A stretch of 64,000 nt of DNA from Streptomyces sp. WAC08241 (GCA_007858575.1 CP042279.1:1860001-1924000), one strand, 5' to 3'; positions 28,953 to 38,871 are shown, counted from the stretch's first letter. The notes: generated by a model from the letters alone, not told the origin. Program-made: numbers and translations.

Positions 28953-30096
28953 TGGACGAAGCCCTGCTCAGGGTCTCGTCCCGGGTGTCCTCGGGATCCT
29001 CGTCCGCCGCGGAGCCGACTTCGCGGCGGCCGAGGACGCCGTCCAGGACGCCCTGGTCGAGGCGGTCCGCGTCTGGCCGGCCGGTCCGCCGCGGGATCCG
29101 AAGGGCTGGCTGGTCACCGTGGCCTGGCGGAAGTTCCTCGACGCGACCCGGGCGGACACCGCCCGCCGCCGGCGCGAGGACCGCGTCGAGGAGGAGCCGG
29201 CTCCCGGGCCCGTGTCCGCCGTGGACGACACGCTCCGGCTCTACTTCCTGTGCGCCCACCCGTCGTTGACGCCGTCGTCGGCGGTCGCGCTCACGCTGCG
29301 CGCCGTGGGCGGGCTGACCACCCGGCAGATCGCCGAGGCCTACCTGGTGCCCGAGGCGACCATGGCGCAGCGCATCAGCCGGGCCAAGCGGACGGTCTCC
29401 GGCGCGCGCCTCGACCGGCCCGGCGACGTGGCCACCGTGCTGCGCGTCCTCTACCTCGTCTTCAACGAGGGGTACTCGGGCGACGTCGACCTCGCCGCCG
29501 AGGCGATCCGGCTCACCCGGCAGCTCGCGGCCGTGATCGACCATCCGGAGGTGCCGGGGCTGCTCGCCCTGATGCTGCTCCACCACGCCCGGCGCGCGGC
29601 CAGGACCGCGCCCGACGGCAGCCTGGTGCCGCTCGCCGAGCAGGACCGGGGCCGGTGGGACACGGGGATGATCGCCGAGGGCGTCGGGATCCTCCAGGCG
29701 GCCCTCGCCCGCGACCGGCTGGGCGAGTTCCAGGCCCAGGCCGCCGTCGCGGCGCTGCACGCCGACGCGCCCACCGCGGAGGAGACGGACTGGGTGCAGA
29801 TCGTCGAGTGGTACGACGAGCTCGCGCGCCTGACGGACAGCCCGGTCGTCCGGCTCAACCGCGCGGTGGCGGTCGGCGAGGCCGACGGGCCGCGGGCGGG
29901 TCTGGCGGCGCTCGCGGCGCTGGACGGTGCGCTGCCCCGGTACGCGGCGGTGGAGGCCTACCTCCACGAGCGCGCCGGTGACACGGCGACGGCGGCCCGG
30001 CTGTACACCGAGGCGGCCCGCAGGGCGTCCAACCTGGCCGAGCGGGACCACCTGACGCGCCGGGCGGCCCGGCTCAACACCGGCCGGGGCCGCTGA
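28952..30096 (+). CDS. ECF42-type RNA polymerase sigma factor with DUF6596 extension
   Basis: Sigma region 2 is AAAEDAVQDALVEAVRVWP with GWLVTVAWRKFLDATR; region 4 is ALTLRAVGGLTTRQIAEAYL and ATMAQRISRAKRTV. A long C-terminal extension (about 190-380) carries YLVFNEGYSGDVDLAAEAIR and TPR-like helices ending LAERDHLTRRAARLNTGRG. This layout defines group ECF42, which lacks an anti-sigma factor; the extension is needed for activity. One frameshift near 28975 separates the first residues. The overlap with the DGPF gene means one transcript, probably started by this sigma factor itself. Confidence 0.9.
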
Positions 30097-30169
30097 GCCC
30101 GCCGAAGCCGCTGGTGGGGGCGTGTCCCCGGGGCCGGGAGGCGGCCGCGGTGCGGTGTCCCCCGGGGCT

Positions 30170-30200
30170 GTCCGGCGGCCCCGGCCATGCTCCGCCGGAC
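30170..30200. terminator. Hairpin after the ECF42 operon
   Basis: A perfect 9-bp stem GTCCGGCGG/CCGCCGGAC with a 13-base loop. The gap 30097-30379 holds nothing else that I can support. Confidence 0.5.
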
Positions 30201-30379
30201 GGTCACCGGCGCGCCCGGCCCGGTGCATGAATCGGGCGGCGATGGGCAGCCGCCCCTCTGGCGGCCGGGGCCCTGGCGGCCGTGCGGGTCGCCGTCGGAC
30301 GGACGGCCGGCGGAGCTGAGCGAGGTGCCGCCGGTACTCGGCGGCGAGCGGCACGTCGTGCGGTTCGCGGAGGCGGACG

Positions 30380-32094
30380 ATGAGCTTTCCCCTGCCCGAC
30401 AGCGTCGATGCCCTCAAGGACATGATCGGACGCGAGGTCACCTCCCTGCGCGCGGCGGTGCGCCGCAACGCGGAGCGTCCCCTGGGCGCGCCGTCCGGCA
30501 CCGACCGGGCGTCGCCGGTGCGGTCCCTGGCGGTGCTGCCGCCCTCCGCGGAGACGGCCGAGTCGTCGCCCTGTCTGTGCGGCAGCCACGAGCGGGGTGC
30601 CCGCGGGACCTGTTCGATCCTCGCCGCGATCCCGGCCTCGGCCGTGCTGCTCGAACCGCTGTGGAACGAGTCGGGCGGCATCCCGGACTTCCGGATCGTC
30701 GCCGGAAACCGCATCCGGTCGGCGGACTGGCTGGAAGAGCCGGACCACCAGGTCGGACAGCGTTTCCTGGAGGCGCGGCCGGGCGCGGCGGACTCGGCCT
30801 GCTCGCCGCCCTGACGGACGTGGTGGGCACCGGCAAGCCCCTGAGCGGGCAGGTGGTGGACTACACGGAGCAGCGGCTCGGGCGGATCCACCGGACCCCG
30901 CTGCTCTACACCGCCGCCCGGTGCGGCGAGCAGCTCCTCGTGACGTGGCGGCCCCTGCAGAGCACGGCCGAGATGATGACGATCGACGCGCAGTTCATCG
31001 CCTCGATGGGGTGGGGAACTGGGACCTGCTCTCCGGAAGGTGACCTGGTCGGAGGGGCTCAGCCGGATCCTCCACGCCGACGTGCGCATGCCGTGGTCCC
31101 TGGAGCAGTTGTGCGACGCGCTGCTGCCGGACGACCTGACGGCGTTCTCCGAGTTCTCACCTCGGTCCTCGCGGGCGAGGAGCCCGCCTGGACCCGGATC
31201 CGTTTCGTGGTGCTCGGCGAGGTCCGCACGCTGGACCTCCTGGGCCGGCCGGCCACCGGGACGGACGGCAGGGCCTGGGCCCTCAACCTGGTGGCCCGCG
31301 ACCTCACGCCGCAGATCCGCAGCCGGCGGCGGCTGGCCGAGACGGAGCGGGAGACGGACCTGCTGCGGCGGCAGACGGAGGCGGAGCGGAGGATCGCGGA
31401 CACGCTGCGCGAGGCGATCCTCCCGACGCATTCGGAGGCGCTCGCGGCGGTCGGCCTCACGGTGGCGGCCTCCTACCGGCCGGCCGAGCCCGACGCGGCG
31501 GTGGGCGGCGACTGGTACAAGTGCCGGCTGCTGCCGGACGGCCGGGTGCTCGTGGCGATCGGCGACGCGTCGGGGCACGGCCTGGAGGCCGTGGCGCGGA
31601 TGGCGCAGCAGCGGCACGCCCTGGCGGGCCTGGCGCAGACGGGCGCGTCCGCCGGGGAGATCACGACCTGGCTGAACGAGCTGGTGTGCAGCGATCCGAC
31701 GGGGCAGACGGCCACGGTGGTGGTCGGCCACCTCGACGACGAGAAGGTCCTGCACTGGGCCGACGCCGGCCATCCCGCGCCGCTGCTGCTGCGCGACGGC
31801 CGCGCCGAGCCGCTGGAGGCCAAGCAGCGCGGTCCGCTCCTCGGCGCGCTGCCGGGATACGCGTACGAGACCTCGTCGACGCCGCTGCGCCCGGGCGACC
31901 TGCTGGTGCTCTACACCGACGGCATGGTCGAGCACCGGGGCGAGGACGTGACCGTGGGGATCGCGCGGCTGGCGGACGCGGTGGCGGCCTCGTCGCTCCT
32001 GGAGCCGCGGGAGGTGATCGACGCGCTGCTGGCCGATCCCGGGATCGCGGGCCACGAGGACGACGCGTGCGTCCTGGGGATCCGGGTGGACTGA
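30380..32094 (+). CDS. PP2C/SpoIIE-type Ser/Thr phosphatase with sensor region
   Basis: About 570 residues. The N-terminal half has two sensor-like segments (FRIVAGNRIRSADWLEEPDH and VTWSEGLSRILHADVRMPWS) typical of PAS folds, then a coiled helix ERETDLLRRQTEAERRIADT. The phosphatase domain follows: ILPTHSEALAAVGLTVAASY, AVGGDWYKCRLLPDGRVLVA, IGDASGHGLEAVARMA, LHWADAGHPAPLLL, LLVLYTDGMVEHRG and HEDDACVLGIRV, with the metal-binding Asp residues kept. It should dephosphorylate an anti-sigma antagonist. No STAS or anti-sigma gene is adjacent. Frameshifts near 30790, 31012, 31035 and 31160. Confidence 0.85.
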
Positions 32095-32314
32095 GCGCGC
32101 GGTGCGGCGTGCACGGCGGCGGGTCGCTCCCCGGCGGGAGGACCGGGCGTGACACCCCGCCCACTCGTCCGTTGGGGTCCGGGGAGGGGTGTGTCCGCCG
32201 GGCCGCCGGGGAAGGAGACGGTGCCCACGGCCCGGACGGCCCGTGACGCCCCCGCCGGCCGCAGCCCGGCCCCGTCTTCGCTGCCCTCCGGGGCGCCGCA
32301 CCGATCGGAGAGAG

Positions 32315-33410
32315 ATGACGACGACGCCTTCCGCACCCGACGGGTTCTCCCGGCACGTCGATGACCGACGAGGAGTACGGGGCCCTGCGCGCCTCCGCCG
32401 CCCTGTGGGCCGGCACGTCCGTGCTGATCACCGACGAGCGCGGGCGGGTCCTGGTCCAGCGCGTCGACTACCGCCCCTCGCGCCTCCTGTCGGGCGGGGC
32501 CGTCGACAAGGGCGAATCGCCCGCCCGGGCCGCCGCCCGGGAGCTGTGGGAGGAGCTCGGGGTCACGGCGGTCGTCGACCGGGGCCTCGCCGTCGACTGG
32601 GTCTCCGCCGACGCGTTCGGGGCGCCCGGGGTCATGCGGTTCCCGGGCGAGATCGTGCACGTGTACGACGGGGGCGTCTGGGACGGGGAGCGGATCGCCG
32701 CGATCCGGCTGCCTGGGCACGAGGTCGAGGCCGTGGAGTTCGTGGAGCCCGCCGACCTGAACGGTCTGATGATCCCGGGCGACGCCCGCCGCGCCCTGTC
32801 CGCGCTGCGCGCCCGGATCGACGGCGGCGGCCCCGCGCTCCTGGAGGACGGCGTCCCGATCGCTCCCGGCGTCCTCGACCGGGCCGGCGCCCTGGGCAGT
32901 GCGCGGGAGCGCGACCACCGCCCCTTCCACCCCTCCCCCGTCCCGGACGGCCTTCCGGTCCGGGAGGCGCGGGCTGGCTGTTCGCCCCGGACGGGCGGGT
33001 GCTCGTCCTCCCAGACCCTGGACGGGCGCGGCCTGCCTGCCCGGCGGGACGCCCGAACCGGCGGACCACGACGACCCCTGGGCCACGCTGGTCCGCGAAG
33101 CCGACGGAGCGGCTGCGGCCACGGCCGCCCGGCCCCTGTACCTCGGGCACCTCCTCGCCCCGGACGGACCGTACGCGCTCGTCCGGTACGCCGCCGCCCT
33201 CACCCGTCTCGGCCCTCCGCCCGTCGATCCGGCCATCGGCCGCGCCCGCGTCCGGGTCCTGGCCACCCCGGAGCAGGTGCTGGAGCTCTTCGACTGGGGC
33301 CCGCACGGGGCCGCACAGCTCGCGGCCGCGCACCGGGCCCGCGCGCTGCTCGGCATCCCCGGGCCGCCCGGCAGGCGGTCACCGAACTCACCGGACCCGC
33401 CGCCTACTAG
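32315..33410 (+). CDS. Tandem Nudix hydrolase
   Basis: The first domain carries a full Nudix box: GGAVDKGESPARAAARELWE followed by ELGV, within VLITDERGRVLVQRVDYRPS and VHVYDGGVWDGERIAAIRL. It should hydrolyse a nucleoside-diphosphate derivative with Mg2+. The second half starts RPFHPSPVPDGLPVREA, then GWLFAPDGRVLVLPDPG and CLPGGTPEPADHDDPWATLV, a degenerate Nudix box lacking the REUxEE glutamates, so it is probably structural. The C-terminus ends ALLGIPGPPGRQAVTELTGP. Frameshifts near 32358, 32965-33060 and 33375. The TAG stop lies in a CTAG that borders an IS-like end. Confidence 0.8.
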
Positions 33411-33426
33411 GGCGTGTCCGAAAGTG
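33407..33426. mobile_element. Possible solitary insertion-element end
   Basis: CTAG is followed by GGCGTGTCCGAAAGTG, which resembles the outer end of IS5-like elements in actinomycetes. No matching second end lies nearby, so it may be a remnant or chance. As in the kinase gene, the CTAG contains the stop codon of the upstream gene. Confidence 0.3.
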
Positions 33427-33478
33427 TGCGGGGGCGGCACTTCCGGTTCTGGTGCTGCTCTCCACCCACGCCAAGATG

Positions 33479-33492
33479 GTTCACAGTTGAAC
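33479..33492. promoter_or_regulatory. Palindrome GTTCA-N4-TGAAC
   Basis: A perfect 5-bp inverted repeat 26 bases before the start of the saccharopine-dehydrogenase-like gene, in the right place for a repressor of the MarR or HxlR type. The arms match the inner arms of the palindrome at 5702. Confidence 0.45.
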
Positions 33493-33517
33493 AATCAAGA
33501 GCGGTGGGAGAGACGTG

Positions 33518-34549
33518 ATGGGTGCGGGGCAGATCGTGACGGTGTTCGGCGCGTACGGGCACACCGGGCGGTTCGTGGTGGCGGAGCTGCTGGAGCGGGG
33601 GTTCGTACCGGTCCTGGCCGGGCGCGACGAGGGCAGGCTGCGGGCGCTCGCGGAGTTCTGGCCGGGGCTCGACGCACGGCCGGCGACGGTCGACGACCCG
33701 GTCTCGCTCGACCGCGCGCTGGCCGGCGCGGACGCCGTGGTCAACTGCGCCGGCCCCTTCGCCACGACCGCGGCGCCGGTGATCGAGGCGGCGCTGCGCG
33801 CCGGGATCCCGTACGTGGACGTGGCCGCCGAGATCGAGGCCAACCTCGACACGTTCGCGCACTTCGCGGAGCCCGCCGCCGCGGCCGGCGTCCCGGTGGT
33901 CCCCGCGATGGCGTTCTTCGGCGGTCTCGGCGACCTGCTGGTCACGGCGGCGATGGGCGACTGGACGGAGGCCGACGAGGTGCACGTCGCGTACGGGCTG
34001 AGCGGCTGGCACCCCACCGCCGGGACCCGCACGGCGGGCGCGGTCTCCCGGGAGCGCAGGGACGGCCGGCGCGTGGTGTTCGAGGGCGGGAGGATCGAGC
34101 ACCGCGACGACGCCCCGCCGGCCCTGGAGTGGACCTTCCCCGAGCCGCTGGGAACCCGGTCCGTGATCGGGGAGTTCACCATGGCCGACGTCGTCACCGT
34201 CCCCAGCCACCTGGCCGTTCCCGAGGTGCGCACCTACATGACGGTGGAGGCGGCGCGAGACCTGGCCGCCCCCGACACGCCGGCGCCGGCCGCGGTCGAC
34301 GAGCGCGGGCGGTCCGACCAGACGTTCCTCGTCGACGTCGTGGTGCGCTCCGGCGGCGAGGAGCGGCGTGCCGTGGCGCGCGGCCGGGACATCTACGCCG
34401 TCAGCGCGCCGCTCGCCGTGGAGGCGCTGGACCGCCTCCTCACCGGCCGGCCCGGGGCGCCCGGCGTCGTCTCCGCCGGTGCGGCCTTCGACGCGCCCGC
34501 CTTCCTGGGCGCCCTGTCCCCGCACCTCTCGGTCGAACTGCCCGGGTAG
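33518..34549 (+). CDS. Saccharopine dehydrogenase-like NAD(P)-binding protein
   Basis: An intact protein of 343 residues. The Rossmann motif is IVTVFGAYGHTGRFVVAEL, then VLAGRDEGRLRAL, ADAVVNCAGPFATTAAPVIE and AALRAGIPYVDVAAEIE, as in the trans-acting enoyl reductase/saccharopine dehydrogenase NADP family. The catalytic role is not predictable beyond NAD(P)-dependent reduction. A GTG three bases upstream of the ATG is an alternative start; GGGAGAG precedes both. A perfect GTTCA palindrome sits upstream. It is one of the few long genes in the window with no frameshift. Confidence 0.85.
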   Translation: MGAGQIVTVFGAYGHTGRFVVAELLERGFVPVLAGRDEGRLRALAEFWPGLDARPATVDDPVSLDRALAGADAVVNCAGPFATTAAPVIEAALRAGIPYVDVAAEIEANLDTFAHFAEPAAAAGVPVVPAMAFFGGLGDLLVTAAMGDWTEADEVHVAYGLSGWHPTAGTRTAGAVSRERRDGRRVVFEGGRIEHRDDAPPALEWTFPEPLGTRSVIGEFTMADVVTVPSHLAVPEVRTYMTVEAARDLAAPDTPAPAAVDERGRSDQTFLVDVVVRSGGEERRAVARGRDIYAVSAPLAVEALDRLLTGRPGAPGVVSAGAAFDAPAFLGALSPHLSVELPG

Positions 34550-34556
34550 TCCCCGG

Positions 34557-34572
34557 GTTCCGTGCGCGGAAC
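34557..34572. promoter_or_regulatory. Palindrome GTTCCG-N4-CGGAAC upstream of the WhiB-like gene
   Basis: A perfect 6-bp inverted repeat, 8 bases after the stop of the preceding gene and 101 bases before the WhiB-like start. It could be a small terminator or an operator. Confidence 0.35.
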
Positions 34573-34672
34573 GCGGCGAGGTGTTTTCCGAATCCGGGTG
34601 TTTCGAGGTGGCCTTTGCGGCCAGACGCGACATTGGAGGCATTCACGAACTGATTCGAGGAGGACGACCGGG

Positions 34673-34960
34673 ATGGCCAAGGTGTCGCATCTGCCCGGGC
34701 GGGCGGAGCACCAGTGGAACTGGCAGATGTCGGCAGCGTGCCGCGGCGTGGGGACCGAGGTGTTCTTCCACCCGGAGGGCGAACGGGGACCGGACCGGGC
34801 GGCGCGCGAGGAGGCCGCCAAGGCCGTCTGCGCGGCGTGCCCCGTGCGCACCCGCTGTCTGGAGCACGCGCTCAGCGTGGCGGAGCCCTACGGAGTCTGG
34901 GGCGGCCTGACGGAGCAGGAACGCGAGCAGGTCCTGCGGAGCGGGGCCGCCGCGGCCTAG
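34673..34960 (+). CDS. WhiB-like (Wbl) iron-sulfur regulator
   Basis: An intact 95-residue protein. Four cysteines fit the 4Fe-4S pattern: one in MSAACRGVGTEVFFHPEGER and three in VCAACPVRTRCLEHAL (CxxC then C five residues on). The Wbl turn PYGVWGGLTEQEREQVL follows. Wbl proteins bind sigma factor HrdB region 4 and respond to redox or nitric oxide. The ATG at 34673 follows GAGGAGG by about eight bases. The N-terminus MAKVSHLPGRAEHQWNWQ does not let me assign a particular wbl paralogue. Confidence 0.92.
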   Translation: MAKVSHLPGRAEHQWNWQMSAACRGVGTEVFFHPEGERGPDRAAREEAAKAVCAACPVRTRCLEHALSVAEPYGVWGGLTEQEREQVLRSGAAAA

Positions 34961-34992
34961 CGGACACCGTCCGGTGGAGCAGGGCCGGACGT

Positions 34993-35029
34993 AGGGCGGG
35001 CCCGAACTCTTCGAGTTCGGGCCCGCCCT
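34993..35029. terminator. Perfect bidirectional hairpin
   Basis: A perfect 17-bp stem with a 3-base loop (AGGGCGGGCCCGAACTC and complement) between the convergent WhiB-like and PRC-barrel genes. Two direct copies of ctcttcccgccgtg follow at 35028-35057. Confidence 0.9.
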
Positions 35030-35061
35030 CTTCCCGCCGTGTCCTCTTCCCGCCGTGTTCC

Positions 35062-35430
35062 TCAGACGAGACGGCCGCCGAAGGGTCCGCCCAGGCCGTA
35101 GTACGTGCCCAGTTGCTCGCGGTAGACCGGGTCGTCGAGGTGCGTCTCGCGGAAGAACTCCGGAGCGTCCTTGATCTGGTCCTTGGTCCGGTCCACGAAG
35201 ACCTTCCGCTCCTCCGGGTCGATCCGGGTCACGGTGCTCGCCGGCAGCAGGACCTCCTTGCCGAAGATCCAGACCCCGGTGTCCACGACCAGATAGGCGT
35301 CGTCGACCTCGTCCGAGTGCTTGTCCACCTTCCCGATGGCGCCGTCGGACGCCTCGACCTTGTAGCCGGTCAGGTCGGCGCCCGCCAGGTGTCCCGCGGT
35401 CGACCGGTAACTCCACGCGTGCTCGGCCAT
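35062..35430 (-). CDS. PRC-barrel domain protein (copy 2)
   Basis: An intact 122-residue protein, strongly similar to the one at 9502-9891: AGADLTGYKVEASDGAIGKV, AYLVVDTGVWIFGKEVLLPA, VTRIDPEERKVFVDRTKDQI and the tail YYGLGGPFGGRLV. The ATG has GGAGGAG about nine bases upstream, as in copy 1. The N-terminal seven residues and the YY...GGPFGG tail are shared, so both likely act the same way. The partner is unknown. Confidence 0.9.
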   Translation of the reverse strand: MAEHAWSYRSTAGHLAGADLTGYKVEASDGAIGKVDKHSDEVDDAYLVVDTGVWIFGKEVLLPASTVTRIDPEERKVFVDRTKDQIKDAPEFFRETHLDDPVYREQLGTYYGLGGPFGGRLV

Positions 35431-35597
35431 GCGTCACCCACTCCTCCGGTAGGAAAGGACGGCCGGCGGTCCGCCGGCGTCCGGACTCCGCCTGCCCCGG
35501 CCCCCGCGACCCATTCGCGCGCCCCCGGGGACGGCCGGAAGGCTCCTGTCCGGCCGGAAAGCGGGATACGGGCCGGGCCCCCGGGTAGCCGAACCCC

Positions 35598-36471
35598 ATG
35601 AACACCAGCGAGAACACCCCTCACCACCCCGTCCCCCCGTTCCCCGACCAGCAGCAGGAGCATCCCGGTTCGACCGAGCGGATGGATCCGCGGCCCGACC
35701 ACGGCGAGGAGTCCTACCGGGGCCACGACCTGCTCCTCGACCGGCGGCGGTCGTCACCGGCGGTGACTCCGGGATCGGCAGGGCGGTGTGCCTGGCGTTC
35801 GCCCGCGAGGGCGCGGACGTCGTCTTCACCCACCTCCCGGAGGAGGCCGAGGAGGCGGACGAGACGGCGCGCCTGGTCCGCGAGGCGGGGCGCAGGGCGG
35901 TTCCCGTCGAGTGCGACGTCCGCGACGAGGAGCAGTGCGCGGCCCTGATCGACCGGGCGGTGGACGAGCTGGGGCGCGTGGACGTCCTCGTCAACAACGC
36001 CGCGTACCAGATGTCCCAGCCCGACGGGATCGAGGCCATCACCACGGAGCAGTTCGACCGGGTGATGAAGACCAACCTGTACGGGATGTTCTGGCTCTCC
36101 CGCGCGGTCCTCCCCACATGCCGCGCGGCGGGTCCGTCATCAACACCACCTCGGTGCAGGGCTACCAGCCGAGCCCGCACCTCCTCGACTACGCGATGAC
36201 GAAGGCCGCGATCGTCTCCTTCACCCACAGCATGGCGCAGTTGCTCGCCGAGCGCGGCATCCGCGTCAACGGGGTCGCCCCGGGGCCCGTGTGGACGCCA
36301 CTGATCCCCGCGACGATGCCGGACGTGAAGGAGTTCGGCGGCCAGTCGCCCCTGGGGCGCCCCGCCCAGCCGGCGGAGATGGCGCCCGCGTACGTCTTCC
36401 TCGCCTCGCCCGGAGCGAGCTACATCACCGGGGAGATCGTCAACGCGACCGGCGGCACTCCCCTGCCGTAG
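35598..36471 (+). CDS. Short-chain dehydrogenase of the general-stress (YhdG/Gsp39-like) type
   Basis: The N-terminal 45 residues are the hydrophilic PFPDQQQEHPGSTERMDPRP leader typical of this stress SDR class. Then come AVVTGGDSGIGRAVCLAFAR, VLVNNAAYQMSQPDGIEAIT, the catalytic Ser in VINTTSVQGYQPSP, the YxxxK in LLDYAMTKAAIVSF and GASYITGEIVNATGG. It should be an NAD(P)-dependent oxidoreductase. Frameshifts near 35747 and 36115. The start ATG follows a GGGTAG at 35583, a possible SigB-type -10 element, though I see no clear -35. Confidence 0.9.
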
Positions 36472-36492
36472 GAACTCCCCGGGGGCAGGGAC

Positions 36493-36534
36493 ACGCGGAA
36501 GCCGTACGACCTCCGGGTCGTACGGCTTCCGCGT
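36493..36534. terminator. Perfect bidirectional hairpin
   Basis: A perfect 18-bp stem with a CTCCGG loop (ACGCGGAAGCCGTACGAC and complement) between the convergent SDR and metallophosphoesterase genes. Confidence 0.9.
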
Positions 36535-36555
36535 CGTGCGGGCGGCGCGGCCGCG

Positions 36556-37382
36556 TCACATGGGGCGTCGGCCGCCGGGGCCGGCCGGCCCGGCCGGGCG
36601 CCTCCCGGGCCTCGGGGTGCTCCTCCGTGCGGGTGAGGGGCAGGTGGTAGAGGGCGAACGCCTTGCCGATGACGGGCTGGGCGACGTTGCGGACGCGCAC
36701 CCCGCCCGCCGTCATGCCGTGCTCGGTGCCCATGTGGGCGTGGCCGTGCACCGCGAGGTCGGCGCCGGCCCCGTCGATGGCCCTCGGCCAGGAGGTAGCT
36801 GCCCAGGAAGGGGTAGATCTCGACCGGTTCGCCCGCGAGCGTGTCGGGGACGGGCGAGAAGTGGGTGAGGGCGATCCGCGCCTCGCAGTCGGACAGCTCG
36901 GACAGGGCCTCGTGGAGGCCCTCGGCGGCCTGGCGCGTGGTGCGGACGAAGTCCTTCATCTCGCGCTCGCCGAACTCCCCGGCGCTGCGGCCCGCGAAGC
37001 CGCCGCAGAACCCCTTCGTACCGGCGATGCCGAGCCGGCCGCCGTCCACCGGCAGGACCGTCCGGTCGCCCTCCAGGACGGCGACGCCCGCGTCGGTGAG
37101 GACGCGGGCGATGTCCGCCTCCTGGTCGGAGTGGTAGTCGTGGTTGCCGAGGACGGCCACCACGGGGACGCCGAGGTCCCGGACCTCGTCCGCGACCACC
37201 TCCGCCTCGGAGACCGTCCCGTGCCGGGTGAGGTCCCCGGCGAGGAGGAGGACGTCCGCGCAGAGCGGCAGGGTCTCGAAGGAGGGGCGCAGCAGGCCCC
37301 GGCAGTCCGGGCTCAGGTGGATGTCGCCGACGGCCGCCACCCGGACGACGGCTCCGTCCTCGTGCTTCTCGGGGGCGGTCAC
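36556..37382 (-). CDS. Metallophosphoesterase
   Basis: The calcineurin-like metal motifs are all present: VGDIHLS (D-x-H), LLAGDLTRHG (GDxxR-like), VLGNHDYH (GNHD), a His in ALTHFSPVPD and VHGHAHMGTEHGM (GHxH). It should hydrolyse a phosphoester with two metal ions. Length is about 275 residues. A frameshift near 36785 lies between the fourth and fifth motifs; another near 36600 is assumed so that the protein ends GPGGRRPM at 36556, just before the shared terminator. The GTG start overlaps the BON gene stop as GTGA, so the pair is coupled. Confidence 0.85.
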
Positions 37383-37629
37383 AGCAGCTCCTCCGGGCGC
37401 TCGGGGGATCGATGCAGGCGACCGTCAGGTCCGCGTGGACGGGGAGGCCGGCCAGTTCCGTCTCGGCGAGCCGGAGGATCTCCTCCCGGTGCACGGCCGT
37501 GGGGACGGTGCCCGTCAGGAGCACGGCGGTGCCGCGCGCCTCGACGCGCACCCCGAGCTCGGCCGTGTCCTCGCGCGCGAGCCGCTCCCTGAACCGGGCG
37601 ATCCGGTACTCGTTCCCGCCGGTGTCCAT
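37379..37629 (-). CDS. Small BON-domain protein
   Basis: About 83 residues: NEYRIARFRERLAREDTAEL, VRVEARGTAVLLTGTVPTA, HREEILRLAETELAGLPVHA and DLTVACIDPP, then ERPEELL after a frameshift near 37400. BON domains bind phospholipid or surfaces; there is no signal peptide, so this one is cytoplasmic. GGAGGAGC precedes the ATG. It leads the metallophosphoesterase gene with a 4-base overlap, so the two probably work together. Confidence 0.8.
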
Positions 37630-37789
37630 CGCGCTCCTCCGTCCTGTTCGTCCTGCCGGTGTGGGTGACGGGGCGGTGCGTTCCGTGCGGGACGGCTGCC
37701 CCCACCGTCGCGTTCTCCCCGTCCCGTACGCACCATTTCCTCCCCGGCCCGCCGGGAGTGGGCGGGCCGTGCCGGGGCAGTGGGGAGGG

Positions 37790-38796
37790 GTGCGACTGAG
37801 GACGAGTGATCCCGAACGGCCCGGGTGGCGGCGGGTCCGCCACGGCAGGGGCTTCCGGTACCTGGACGCGGACGGCGCTCCCCTGGGCGCGGAGGACCGG
37901 GCCAGGGCCGTCGCGCTCGCGATCCCGCCCGCGTGGCGGGACGTCTGGGTCTGCCCGTGGCCCACCGGGCACGTGCAGGCCGTGGGAACGGACGCGGCGG
38001 GCCGCAGGCAGTACCTGTACCACGAGGAGTTCCGGCGCCGGCGGGAGGAGGCGAAGCACGAGCACGTGCGGGAGGTGGCCCGCCGGCTGCCCCGGTTGCG
38101 GCGGGCGGTCGAGCGCGACCTGGACCTGCGCGGGCTGTGCCGCGACCGCGTGCTCGCCTGTACGGTCCGCCTGCTCGACCTGGGGTCCTTCCGGATCGGC
38201 GGCGAGCGCTACCTGAAGGAGAACGCCTCGCACGGCCTCACGACCTGCTGCGCGAGCACGCTCGCTGCGCGCGCGGGGAGGTGTCCCTCGACTACCCGGC
38301 GAAGTCGGCCTCCGGCAGACGCGGACGCTCGTGGACGAGCAGGCGTACGGGGTCGTCCGGGCGCTGCTCCGGCGGCGCGACGGCGGTGAACGCCTCTTCG
38401 CGTACTGGAGGGCCGGGCCTGGCACGACGTGCGGGCGGCGGAGGTGAACGCGTACCTGCGGGACCGCTCCGGCGCCGACCTCACCGCGAAGGACTTCCGC
38501 ACCTGGCACGCCACGGTGCTCGCCGCCGTCGCGCTGGGGTGTCGGCCCCGGTGGCCGGGGAGTCGCGCGCCGCGCGGTCGAAGGCGGTCCGGCGGGCCGT
38601 GTGCGAGGTCAGCGACCACCTCGGCAACACGCCGGCGGTCTGCCGCGCCTCGTACATCGACCCGCTCGTCGTCGAGCGCTTCGAGGAGGGCGTCACCGTC
38701 GCCGGGGCGCTGGAACGGCTCGGCGAGGACGGCGGGTTCGGGCATCCGGCCACGCGGGGCGGGGTGGAGCGGGCGGTGCTCCGGCTGCTCGGCTGA
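37790..38796 (+). CDS. DNA topoisomerase IB
   Basis: A poxvirus-like type IB topoisomerase of about 335 residues. N-terminal clamp: GRGFRYLDADGAPLGAEDRA, AIPPAWRDVWVCPWPTGHVQ and GRRQYLYHEEFRRRREE. Catalytic residues: the Arg in LLDLGSFRIGGERYL, the Lys/Arg/His region LTAKDFRTWHATVLAA, and the active-site Tyr in AVCRASYIDPLVVERF. It relaxes supercoils by nicking one strand through a 3'-phosphotyrosine. Frameshifts near 38240, 38310, 38405 and 38538. The GTG start sits hard against a GGGGAGGG, so GTG 37769 is possible. Confidence 0.9.
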
Positions 38797-38871
38797 ACCG
38801 GCCGCACACGCGGGGGGCGGGCCGCTTCCGGCAGGGCCGGGCGCCGGGTCGCGGCGTTCCGGCGCGGGGCC

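Noticed and set aside
30380..32094. A complete partner-switching module formed by the PP2C phosphatase and the STAS-like protein
   Set aside because: They lie 18 kb apart, and no anti-sigma kinase is present; any link is speculation.
28786..32301. A 1,171-codon open frame on the minus strand
   Set aside because: It runs antisense to the ECF42 sigma factor and PP2C phosphatase, is rich in Arg, Gly, Pro and His without any motif, and is a shadow frame typical of high-GC coding DNA.
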